In this document: positions 1-7,433 of the stretch, one piece after another
Numbering within the stretch: position 1 is the first letter of the stretch
How the letters are laid out: each line of letters opens with the position of its first letter
Origin: [Clostridium] symbiosum
GTDB taxonomy: Bacteria > Bacillota > Clostridia > Lachnospirales > Lachnospiraceae
DNA length: 61,386 bases
Reading direction: 5' to 3'
Assembly: GCA_021769625.1 (NCBI GenBank)
Contig: JAETSN010000019.1
Span: 1 to 61,386 of the forward strand
Notes under the pieces: model-generated
Told to the model about the DNA's origin: nothing
Seen by the model: the letters and a program-made list of their open reading frames with translations, nothing else
The model's database searches: none
Translations under genes and position numbers: made by a program

Positions 1-267
1 TGCTGAAATAAACTGGTCCTCCAGCGTATGCCCCTCGTATTTTTCATGGTCATTGACCATAATGCCGATGATCCCGGAGTGATTCTGTGCCAGCAGGATA
101 CCCGCCATGCTGGGAATATAACCCCTCTTCTCCATCAGTTCCTGCACCCTTTTTATCGTTTCTTCGGATACCTTTTTTGTCTTTCCGTGAATGACATTGG
201 ACACCGTTGCGCTGCTTAAGCCCAATTCCTCCGCGATATCCGATATTCTGACCCTTCCGTTCTCCAT
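1..267 (-). CDS. LacI-family transcriptional regulator, N-terminal part (gene runs off the window)
   Basis: Translating the minus strand from the ATG at 267 gives 89 uninterrupted codons to the window edge. Residues 7-26 read RISDIAEELGLSSATVSNVI, the canonical LacI-type helix-turn-helix, followed by the hinge region and the start of the periplasmic-binding-like core (GIIGIMVNDH). It is a DNA-binding repressor or activator that responds to a small molecule in this family; the effector is not visible because the sensing domain is cut off. It is divergent from the bile salt hydrolase at 535, and a LacI-type palindrome lies between them, so it probably controls itself and perhaps that gene. The longer open frame at 50-349 on the same strand is a shadow in another frame. 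Confidence 0.93.
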   Translation of the reverse strand, partial: MENGRVRISDIAEELGLSSATVSNVIHGKTKKVSEETIKRVQELMEKRGYIPSMAGILLAQNHSGIIGIMVNDHEKYEGHTLEDQFISA

Positions 268-349
268 ACTCCGCCTCTTTTCCGTGATCCGGACATACCT
301 GTTTCTTCGGATTCCTTTTCATTATACCCGCGCCCTGTTCCGTTTTCAA

Positions 350-367
350 AGGTTAAACGCGTAACCT
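350..367. promoter_or_regulatory. Candidate LacI-family operator
   Basis: An 18-bp imperfect palindrome with 6-bp arms AGGTTA and TAACCT and a central CG dinucleotide, which is the typical symmetry of LacI-family operators. It lies 83 bp upstream of the regulator's start codon and 168 bp upstream of the bile salt hydrolase. The match to the family pattern is by eye; binding is inferred. Confidence 0.55.
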
Positions 368-391
368 CTCACAAAAATCCATGTCGTTTTT

Positions 392-455
392 TGTGCATTT
401 TGCACAGTAAATTTTATAACTGTAATCTGCATAAACGTATATAATAGTATATAAT
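392..455 (+). promoter_or_regulatory. Probable promoter region of the bile salt hydrolase gene
   Basis: Two overlapping candidate -10 hexamers TATAAT occur at 440-445 and 450-455, with no strong -35 at the right distance, which suggests activator dependence. A second palindrome TGTGCA-TTT-TGCACA lies just upstream at 392-406 and could be an operator for another regulator. The expected 5' leader is about 75 nt. Confidence 0.5.
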
Positions 456-534
456 GATGAAAAGGCAAGAAAAACATCTATGCAAAGCAAATGCAGGCAT
501 ATTATGAAAACAGATGCCATGAAAGGAGCCCGCT

Positions 535-1509
535 ATGTGTACCTGTATCGATTTTCAGACAAAAGACCACTATTTCGGACGAAATCTGGATCTGGAATAC
601 CGTTTTGAGGAAAAAGTTGTGATCACGCCGCGAAACTACGGATTTGAACTGAAAAACGGTTCCGCGATCCGCACAAGCCACGCCATGATCGGCATGGCAT
701 CCCTTGCGGACTGCTATCCGCTTTACGCGGAAGCCACCAATGAAAAAGGCTTGTCCATGGCAGGTTTAAATTTTCCCATCAGCGCCCGTTTCGGCGCGCC
801 GGATCCGTCCAAACTCAATTTAACCCCCTATGAATTAATACCGTACTTCCTCGGGCAGTACACTGCCGTCGCCCAGATACGCCCTGTACTGTCCGATCTG
901 AACATCACGGATATTCCCCTCGCGGAAGATCTCCCGGTGGCAACGCTGCACTGGATGATCAGCGACGATACGGAATGTATTGTCGTGGAGCAGACGGCGG
1001 AGGGACTGAAAGTCTATGACAATCCGGTGGGTATCATGACCAATGAACCGCCCTTTTATTACCATCTTTACAATCTGAACTGCTATATGAACCTGTCCCC
1101 CTGCTATGGGGAGAACCGTTTCTCCAGCAAATTAAACCTGAAACAATACGGTATGGGCATGGGCGCCATCGGCCTGCCGGGGGATGCCTCCCCCACCTCA
1201 CGGTTTGTGAGAGCCGCCTTCAGCAAATTTAACTCCGACTGCGCGGAAAGCGAAAAGGACTCCGTCACCCAGTTTTTCCATATTCTGGATTCCGTCTCCG
1301 TCGTAAAGGGAACGACGCTGACAAAGGGCGGCATGGATGAGCTCACCCTCTACTCCTGCTGCACCAATACCACCAGAGGCATCTATTACTACAGAACCTA
1401 CCATAACAGCCAGATCACCGCCATCCGCATGACCGAAAAGGAAAAATGCCGCAGGACGCTCAGCATCTACGGACTGATCGACACCCAGCAGATCCGGTAC
1501 GTGAACTGA
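535..1509 (+). CDS. bsh: Choloylglycine hydrolase / conjugated bile salt hydrolase
   Basis: A 324-residue Ntn hydrolase that cleaves the glycine or taurine amide of conjugated bile acids. The residues of the family are all present: nucleophile Cys2, exposed after Met1 removal, Arg16, Asp19, Asn79 in GLNFP, Asn170 in MTNEPPF and Arg223 in the PTSRF segment. Segments TLHWMISD, GLPGD and the C-terminal GIYYYRTY stretch are typical of clostridial bile salt hydrolases rather than penicillin V acylases. There is no signal peptide, so it is cytoplasmic. The start is fixed by AAAGGAG and by the required Cys2. An 89-nt gap separates it from the response regulator at 1599. Substrate preference cannot be read from sequence; penicillin V acylase activity is the alternative. 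Confidence 0.93.
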   Translation: MCTCIDFQTKDHYFGRNLDLEYRFEEKVVITPRNYGFELKNGSAIRTSHAMIGMASLADCYPLYAEATNEKGLSMAGLNFPISARFGAPDPSKLNLTPYELIPYFLGQYTAVAQIRPVLSDLNITDIPLAEDLPVATLHWMISDDTECIVVEQTAEGLKVYDNPVGIMTNEPPFYYHLYNLNCYMNLSPCYGENRFSSKLNLKQYGMGMGAIGLPGDASPTSRFVRAAFSKFNSDCAESEKDSVTQFFHILDSVSVVKGTTLTKGGMDELTLYSCCTNTTRGIYYYRTYHNSQITAIRMTEKEKCRRTLSIYGLIDTQQIRYVN

Positions 1510-1598
1510 GTAAAACGTCAATCCCCGCATGCCGGGATAGAGAACACCGGACAGCATGCTTTGATCCCGGAAAACATCAGACGAAAGAAGAACATATT

Positions 1599-2276
1599 AT
1601 GCCCTACAAAATTTTGCTCATTGAAGATGATCCGCTCCTTCGCAGGGAAGTGAAGATCCTGCTGGAGAACGCCCTGTATCAGGTCGCCGCGCCGGATACC
1701 TGCGCGGATGCCGCACAGACTGCCGTTTTGGAAAAAGCGGATCTGGTCCTTTTAGATATCAATCTGCCGGGCTGCTCCGGCTTTGATCTCTGCACACAGA
1801 TCCGTTCTGGATCTGACATACCTGTCATATTTCTGACCTGCCGCACCGATTCCATGGACGAGCTGACCGGGCTGTTGAAGGGAGCCGACGACTATATCAC
1901 AAAACCCTTTGAACCCGCCCTTCTGCTCGCCCGCATCGGCACAGTCTTAAAGCGCTCCGCCAGACAGGGGACTTGCCCGGATGCCTCTTCCCTGCAGTAT
2001 AAAGATGTAACGCTCTCTCCCGCAGCATGCCGCCTGTATTACCGGGAGCAGTCTCTTGACCTGACCAAAACGGAAATGAAGATCCTGCATCTTCTGTTCA
2101 CACACGCGGGAACCTTCGTCGCAAGGACCGATCTGGTGGAATATCTGTGGGAAAATCAGATCTTTCTGGACGACAATACGCTGAGCGTCCACATCACAAG
2201 GCTCCGGGAAAAGCTGAAGTCCGCCGGGCTGCATGATTTTATCGAGACAAAGAGAGGCATGGGATACCGCATATGA
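1599..2276 (+). CDS. OmpR-family response regulator, BceR-like
   Basis: A 225-residue regulator with an N-terminal receiver domain (acidic pocket IEDD, phosphorylation Asp in LVLLDINLPG, conserved Lys in ITKPF) and a C-terminal winged helix (LTKTEMKILHLL, SVHITRLREKL). The ATG at 1599 is chosen because MPYKILLIEDD aligns with the receiver fold; the frame stays open upstream to 1446 over the end of the hydrolase gene without a plausible start. It overlaps the sensor kinase by an ATGA junction. In this subgroup the pair controls a peptide-antibiotic ABC transporter. The matching transporter sits 4.4 kb downstream behind a perfect BceR-type box, so that is the likely target. Confidence 0.92.
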   Translation: MPYKILLIEDDPLLRREVKILLENALYQVAAPDTCADAAQTAVLEKADLVLLDINLPGCSGFDLCTQIRSGSDIPVIFLTCRTDSMDELTGLLKGADDYITKPFEPALLLARIGTVLKRSARQGTCPDASSLQYKDVTLSPAACRLYYREQSLDLTKTEMKILHLLFTHAGTFVARTDLVEYLWENQIFLDDNTLSVHITRLREKLKSAGLHDFIETKRGMGYRI

Positions 2277-3337
2277 AATTTTCCGCATTTTTAAAAGACA
2301 AAACCCTTCTGTTGCTGCTGCACCTTACGTGCATGTCCCTGCTCGCAGGTTTTTTACATATCACGGGCTATGCGGGCGCAAATATCATGCTGATCTGCCT
2401 GTTCTGGTTTATGATCCTCTGCGCATGGCTCGCTGCCGTCTATCTGCAGCGCCGGAAATACTTTCGGGAGGCTGCCGATATTCTGGAACATATGGACAAG
2501 CCCTATCTGCTCTCCGAAGTGCTGCCGGATTCCTGTCTGCTGGAAGATAAACTCTACCGGGAAATGCTCCGCATATCCAACAAATCCGTGATCGAGAAGA
2601 TCCACGCGCTGGAAGATGCGCAGAGAGATTACCGGGAGTATCTGGAAAGCTGGGTGCACGAGATCAAGACGCCCATCACCGCCATCTCGCTGCTCGGCGA
2701 AAACGCCCGGAAAACCGGCGCGGGCGGCATGACGACAGATGCCATTTCGGAACTTCTCCGCAGCATCAGCATAGAAAACGGCAAGATTGAAAACTATGTG
2801 GATGTCATACTCTACCTCGCACGCTCCGAACAGGTGTATCAGGATTATCTGATCCGGGAGACTGATCTGCAAAAGATCGTCCATGAGGTCCTGGGGAAAG
2901 AACGCCTGCTGCTCATCCGGCACCATGTGCAGGCGGAAGTCCTGTGCGCCGACAAGGTGTTCACCGACAAAAAATGGATCGCCTTTATCCTGAACCAGCT
3001 TATCTTAAACAGCATCAAATACTGCGGCGCCGCCCCTGTCCTCCGCTTTGAGACACACCGCAGCAAAAACAGCGTGACCCTCGCCGTGGAGGACAACGGG
3101 ACCGGCATCCGCCCGGAGGACCTTCCGCGGATCTTTGAGAAAGGTTTTACCGGCAGCAACGGGCGGGACCACGAAAAGGCTACCGGTATAGGGCTCTACC
3201 TGTGCAAAAAACTCTGCGACAGGCTCGGCATCGCCCTCTCGGCGCAGTCTAAATACGGCGAGGGGACGAAAATGCTGCTGACTTTTCCGCTGAGCAGTTA
3301 TGCATTAAAAACTACGGAAAACGAAATTTCATCTTGA
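2273..3337 (+). CDS. Intramembrane-sensing histidine kinase, BceS-like
   Basis: A 354-residue kinase with two N-terminal membrane helices (about residues 12-31 and 36-57) separated by only a few residues, so it has no real extracellular sensor. This is the hallmark of BceS-type kinases that sense through their transporter. The phosphoacceptor is His129 in WVHEIKTPI. The ATPase motifs follow: N box LILNSIKYCG, DNGTGI, and the GIGLYLCKKL segment. It is translationally coupled to the response regulator. The transporter it would need as sensor is not adjacent but is encoded at 6666-9504, with an unrelated two-component pair in between. Confidence 0.92.
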   Translation: MKFSAFLKDKTLLLLLHLTCMSLLAGFLHITGYAGANIMLICLFWFMILCAWLAAVYLQRRKYFREAADILEHMDKPYLLSEVLPDSCLLEDKLYREMLRISNKSVIEKIHALEDAQRDYREYLESWVHEIKTPITAISLLGENARKTGAGGMTTDAISELLRSISIENGKIENYVDVILYLARSEQVYQDYLIRETDLQKIVHEVLGKERLLLIRHHVQAEVLCADKVFTDKKWIAFILNQLILNSIKYCGAAPVLRFETHRSKNSVTLAVEDNGTGIRPEDLPRIFEKGFTGSNGRDHEKATGIGLYLCKKLCDRLGIALSAQSKYGEGTKMLLTFPLSSYALKTTENEISS

Positions 3338-3370
3338 CAAAACTGCTGAATCCTTTTAGAATCGTAATAT

Positions 3371-3427
3371 AAAGAAATGAGTTTTTCGACCGTACAGCTA
3401 TTGCTCAAGCGGCTTGCTCGTTTCTTT
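3371..3427. terminator. Candidate bidirectional terminator between convergent genes
   Basis: Arms at 3371-3381 and 3417-3427 pair over 11 bp with one G-T wobble (AAAGAAATGAG with CTCGTTTCTTT). The 35-nt loop holds a small CAAGC/GCTTG hairpin. The A-rich and T-rich flanks of the arms give a T run in both directions. It lies between the kinase ending at 3337 and the lipoprotein gene ending at 3440. Confidence 0.5.
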
Positions 3428-3439
3428 TGGTTTACAAAA

Positions 3440-4258
3440 TTATTTCATAAACTCTGTAGTCTTTGAACGGATCACAAACCCATTTTCATTATCCTCCGGC
3501 GAAATGCGGAATGTCACTGTGCCGACATTGCTCTCCCCCATAAAATCAATTGTATATTTTACAATAGTGTTTGCACTGTTTTCCTTATCCGCCGCGCACT
3601 CTGAAAATGTATATTGATAATCCGGCAGGCCTGAAACACCAATATAGTAATAACCGTCTTTATAATAAAAAGAAGTCTGGCCTTCTTCCATATCCTCAAA
3701 AGACGGCCTTACATCCGGCAGTTCAACGCCAAAAGCCAGTTTCACACGCTCCTGTGCTTCCTGCAGGCTTACTTTTACAACCGTTTCCTCAAATCCCAGA
3801 TCCTCACGATATACCTGCTCTGTCACCGCATTTTCTGATGTTCCGCCGGTATAGGAATAAAACAGGAAATCCCGCCAAAATTTTTCATCCAATGTCTGTC
3901 CGGAATTGAAATCATTCAGTTCGTTACACATCTGTGCCAAAAACGTTTTTCCATTATCCGTCAATTTGACTGATGTTTCCGCCTGCGGCTGTGATCCAGC
4001 CTCTTTCTGTGTCGGTGTCTCTTTTGTTTCCGAGCCATCCTTCGCCGGAACTGTCGTTTCCGCACTGTCCGGCGTATGTTCCGTGTTTATCTGTTCCGTC
4101 TGCTCTGTCTCCCGATCTTCAGGCTGTTCTTCCTCATAAATAACAGCATCTGTACTGTCCTGCTTCGCCGTATCACCCGCACATCCCGATAGTGACATCA
4201 CCATGACGAGGCCGGCTGATAAAAAAATCCCTTTTGTACCAATTGCTTTCTTTAACAT
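3440..4258 (-). CDS. Secreted lipoprotein of unknown function
   Basis: A 272-residue protein starting at the ATG at 4258, preceded by GAGGAG at good spacing. A lipoprotein signal peptide ends in the lipobox LSGC (Cys26). About 75 residues of low-complexity Glu/Thr/Gln-rich linker follow, then a globular domain of about 170 residues (from KTFLAQMCNELNDF to RISPEDNENGF). I do not recognise the domain. It is divergent from the LytTR response regulator at 4478 and convergent with the BceS-like kinase. Sitting inside a cell-envelope-stress neighbourhood it may be an output or sensor of the LytTR pair, but that is inference. Confidence 0.8.
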   Translation of the reverse strand: MLKKAIGTKGIFLSAGLVMVMSLSGCAGDTAKQDSTDAVIYEEEQPEDRETEQTEQINTEHTPDSAETTVPAKDGSETKETPTQKEAGSQPQAETSVKLTDNGKTFLAQMCNELNDFNSGQTLDEKFWRDFLFYSYTGGTSENAVTEQVYREDLGFEETVVKVSLQEAQERVKLAFGVELPDVRPSFEDMEEGQTSFYYKDGYYYIGVSGLPDYQYTFSECAADKENSANTIVKYTIDFMGESNVGTVTFRISPEDNENGFVIRSKTTEFMK

Positions 4259-4477
4259 TTTTTTCTCCTCACTTTCCAGTTTTCTGCGGCACAATGCCAA
4301 TTCTCATTATCCTTTTATTTTCCATAATTGCAACAGGTTTTGCATGAAACGACGTTACCTGCCCTTTTTTGGGCGCTCCCGCACCAAAATTGACAAAAAA
4401 ATGTCTTTTCGTGCAGATCCACTGGAACATTTCCATTTTTAATGTATACTGTAAGAAATATGTGCGAGGTGAAAATA

Positions 4478-5185
4478 ATGCGAATAGCGATCTGTGATGA
4501 TGATATTCTGATAATCAGACAAATTGAATGCTATATCAAAACATTCTTTGAAGCAAAGGGACTAAAATGCCCTGAGATAAGCAGTTTTTTAAACGGGGAA
4601 TCTCTGTTGGCCGATAAAGAAGACAAAGACATCCTTTTTCTTGATATAGAAATGCCCGGCATCAATGGAATTTATGTCGGAAAGGAGCTTAAAAAGGCAA
4701 ACGAGCGGATCATTATCTTTATCGTTACCTCCTACCCCGAATATTTAGACGAAGCAATGCGTTTCCATGTATTCCGTTATCTTTCAAAACCTTTGGACAG
4801 GAAACGTTTCTTCCGTAATATGAAAGATGCTGTCGACCTGTATAACACCATAACAGTCAAAGTGCCGATCGAAACAAAACAAGGCCTTCACATGCTTCTC
4901 GCCTCATCCATTATCATGATCGAGGCCCGGGGAAGAAATGTGATCGTGCATACCACCCTGCACGATTTTGATTCCATCCATAATATGCAATATTGGCTGG
5001 AAACGCTGCCGGAAAACTGTTTTTTTCAGACACACCGCAGTTTTATTGTTAATTTTGAGCATATATCAGATTTTGACCATTCCCTTATACGTTTAGCAGA
5101 CAACCAATTTCAGGCATATCTGACAAAAAGAAAATACAGTGCATTTAAAAACGCTTATCTGCTCTATTTGGAAAGCACAAGATAG
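4478..5185 (+). CDS. LytTR-family response regulator
   Basis: A 235-residue regulator: receiver domain at residues 1-120 (acidic CDDD, phosphorylation Asp56 in FLDIEMPG, Lys104 in YLSKPL) followed by a LytTR DNA-binding domain (residues about 135-235, with FFQTHRSFIVN and the terminal KRKYSAFKNAY helix). The start at 4478 is preferred over the in-frame ATG at 4442 because AGGTGA precedes it. The kinase gene follows after 39 nt. AgrA/BlpR-like regulators often work in peptide signalling, but no agrB, agrD or bacteriocin precursor gene is visible nearby. The segment 3440-6529 looks more AT-rich than its neighbours, consistent with insertion. Confidence 0.92.
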   Translation: MRIAICDDDILIIRQIECYIKTFFEAKGLKCPEISSFLNGESLLADKEDKDILFLDIEMPGINGIYVGKELKKANERIIIFIVTSYPEYLDEAMRFHVFRYLSKPLDRKRFFRNMKDAVDLYNTITVKVPIETKQGLHMLLASSIIMIEARGRNVIVHTTLHDFDSIHNMQYWLETLPENCFFQTHRSFIVNFEHISDFDHSLIRLADNQFQAYLTKRKYSAFKNAYLLYLESTR

Positions 5186-5224
5186 AACGCCTCATTTGAC
5201 TGATAAGCATAGAAGGAGCATGAC

Positions 5225-6529
5225 ATGGGAAAGATCATCTGCTGTTTTTTTAGTTTTCTTACAGAAGCCGTTATACTCTGGCAATACGCTTCCGGGCTTT
5301 TTGCCGCCGGACAAACCACAAAAAAGAGGTGCATCACACTGTGCGGGCTTTACCTCGTTTTGTTTGCCGCCTCGCTTTTTGACTCAAAGTTAGTGAATAT
5401 CGCTTTATATTTTGTCTTTAACTTTATTTTTCTTGTCACGCAATACTGCCTGAACACTTATTCTGCCTTTTTTCATTCTTCCATACTGGCATCCGTGATG
5501 ATACTCTGCGAAGTGATGGTATATTATATTATCAGATATTTTTCACCGCATTTTTTTGAAAAAGGAGAAAGCTTTCATTTTCTTGCCATATTCGCCATAT
5601 TTTCAAAGTTAATGTTTTTCACGGTTATCTATGTCATACTGCATTTCCTGAAGGGACTGCAAAATCGCGGCGAACAGCAGGACAGATCCGCCTTTTTACT
5701 GGCATCCGTTCCCATAACTTCAATCTTTGCCATGATCACCTTTACGAAAATCACCGATTCCTTTGACCTCCCGTCCGGCCTGAACTGGATGGTGACGCTG
5801 AGCGCTGTCTTACTGCTGGCGATCAATCTGCTCACATTCGGGATCGAACAGCACAACAGAAAAAAGAATCTGGAATTCACGGAAATGCAGTTATTGCTCC
5901 AGAAGGAATCCGATTCTGCACAATATTATGAAATGCTGCTCTCCCAGCATGAGAATCAAAGTATCATGATACACGATATCAAAAAGCACCTTCAGTCCAT
6001 AAATACGCTCAACGATAGAAGGGAACACGATAAAATAAAGGAATATATCCATGAACTGATGCGGTCTTCCGATTTAAAGGAAGTGCCGAGGCTGTGCGAC
6101 CATGAAATGCTGAATGCGATTCTGGCAAGATACGGGCGTCAGTGCCTCGACAGACATATTGCTTTTCATGCCGATATCAGAAGCGGGACCATTGATTTTA
6201 TAGCAAACACGGATATCACTTCACTGTTCTGCAACCTGTTGGACAATGCAGTGGAAGCTGCAGGATGCATTCCCGGTTCTTTTATAGAGATCAGCGTCTG
6301 CAAACATGAAAAAACTCCTTTTATCATAATAACTGTTATTAATTCCAGCAGAAAAAATCCCAATAAGGAACCAAACGGCAGGCTGATCACTGCGAAGCCC
6401 AACAAACGCAAACACGGTTTTGGTATAAAAAGTATTCAAAAAATAGTTGTAAAATATCATGGCGATATGCAGATGTATTACGATCAGGAATCTCTTACTT
6501 TCCACACCGTCATCACCTTAAAACAATGA
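5225..6529 (+). CDS. GHKL-domain sensor histidine kinase (AgrC/ComD-like)
   Basis: A 434-residue membrane kinase. The N-terminal 210 residues contain about six hydrophobic helices. The dimerisation segment carries the His in IMIHDIKKHLQSI, the pattern of HPK10 kinases, and a C-terminal GHKL ATPase follows with N box LFCNLLDNAVEAAG and a glycine-rich KHGFGIKSIQKIV. The start has AGAAGGAG seven nucleotides upstream. It pairs with the LytTR regulator at 4478. The ligand is unknown; peptides are typical for this family. Confidence 0.9.
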   Translation: MGKIICCFFSFLTEAVILWQYASGLFAAGQTTKKRCITLCGLYLVLFAASLFDSKLVNIALYFVFNFIFLVTQYCLNTYSAFFHSSILASVMILCEVMVYYIIRYFSPHFFEKGESFHFLAIFAIFSKLMFFTVIYVILHFLKGLQNRGEQQDRSAFLLASVPITSIFAMITFTKITDSFDLPSGLNWMVTLSAVLLLAINLLTFGIEQHNRKKNLEFTEMQLLLQKESDSAQYYEMLLSQHENQSIMIHDIKKHLQSINTLNDRREHDKIKEYIHELMRSSDLKEVPRLCDHEMLNAILARYGRQCLDRHIAFHADIRSGTIDFIANTDITSLFCNLLDNAVEAAGCIPGSFIEISVCKHEKTPFIIITVINSSRKNPNKEPNGRLITAKPNKRKHGFGIKSIQKIVVKYHGDMQMYYDQESLTFHTVITLKQ

Positions 6530-6556
6530 ACGGCATATTATCACCGCGTCCCTATC

Positions 6557-6621
6557 TTACAAAAATGTAACCTGCCTTTAACCTATCCTGATACCAAAAT
6601 CCCCGCTCCCTGTGTTATCAT
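6557..6621 (+). promoter_or_regulatory. BceR-type operator and promoter of the BceAB-like transporter
   Basis: At 6557-6570 the sequence is TTACA-AAAA-TGTAA, a perfect match to the TNACA-N4-TGTAA box described for BceR-like regulators. A -10 candidate TATCAT lies at 6616-6621 with a poor -35, as expected for an activated promoter. The transporter gene starts 44 nt after the -10. This links the regulator at 1599 to this operon across the intervening genes. Confidence 0.7.
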
Positions 6622-6665
6622 GGTCTTATCCCGGGTGAAAACACAATGCATAAGGAGCCATCACT

Positions 6666-7433
6666 ATGAACAGCTACATCAGAGTATGCGACATCGAAAA
6701 ATATTACGGTACCGCCGCCCATGTGACAAAGGCCATCGACCGCCTCAGTTTCACCGTGGACAAGGGGGAATTTATGGGGATCATGGGGGCTTCCGGTTCC
6801 GGCAAGACCACCCTCTTAAACCTGTTAGCCACCATCGACAGGGTGAGTTCCGGCCACATCCTCTACGAAAATACAGATATTACCGTCCTTTCTGAAGATG
6901 CGCTCTCGGAATTCCGTAAGCGCAATCTGGGGTTTATCTTTCAGGCGTACAACCTGCTCGACACCCTGACCATAGAAGAAAATATCGTCCTTGCCCTGAC
7001 CCTGCAGGGAGGCGGCAAAAAGAAAATACGGGAAACATGCGATAACCTGCTGAAACTCCTGCACATTGAAGATGTCCGCAGGAAGTTCCCCTATCAGGTA
7101 TCCGGCGGACAGGCGCAGCGCTGTGCCTGCGCAAGGGCGCTGGCAAACGATCCTGTGCTGCTTTTGGCGGACGAACCCACCGGCGCGCTCGATTCTTTCT
7201 CCGCCAGAACTTTATTGGAAACTTTCACCGATCTCAACCATGCGCTCGGCGCCACGATCCTGATGGTGACCCACGACGCCTTTTCCGCCAGCTACTGCAG
7301 CCGGATCCTGTTTTTGAGGGACGGAAAGATCTTTCATGAACTGGTGCGCGGCGAGAAGTCCCGCAGGCACTTTTTACAGGAAATCCTGGACGTGCTTTCC
7401 CTGACAGGAGGTGAATTATCCGATGTTAAATAA
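6666..7433 (+). CDS. BceA-like ABC transporter ATP-binding protein
   Basis: A 255-residue ATPase of the MacB/BceA class. Walker A is GASGSGKTTLL, the Q-loop is IFQAYNLLDTLT, the signature is VSGGQ in place of LSGGQ, Walker B is LLLADEPTGALD, and the switch His is in MVTHD. It starts after AAGGAG. It overlaps the permease start by 11 nt. In this family the complex frees lipid II-cycle intermediates from peptide antibiotics such as bacitracin and also relays flux information to the kinase. Confidence 0.93.
   Translation: MNSYIRVCDIEKYYGTAAHVTKAIDRLSFTVDKGEFMGIMGASGSGKTTLLNLLATIDRVSSGHILYENTDITVLSEDALSEFRKRNLGFIFQAYNLLDTLTIEENIVLALTLQGGGKKKIRETCDNLLKLLHIEDVRRKFPYQVSGGQAQRCACARALANDPVLLLADEPTGALDSFSARTLLETFTDLNHALGATILMVTHDAFSASYCSRILFLRDGKIFHELVRGEKSRRHFLQEILDVLSLTGGELSDVK

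Noticed and set aside
50-349. 99-codon minus-strand frame at the left edge
   Set aside because: Out of frame with the LacI-type helix-turn-helix gene that starts at 267 and runs off the edge.
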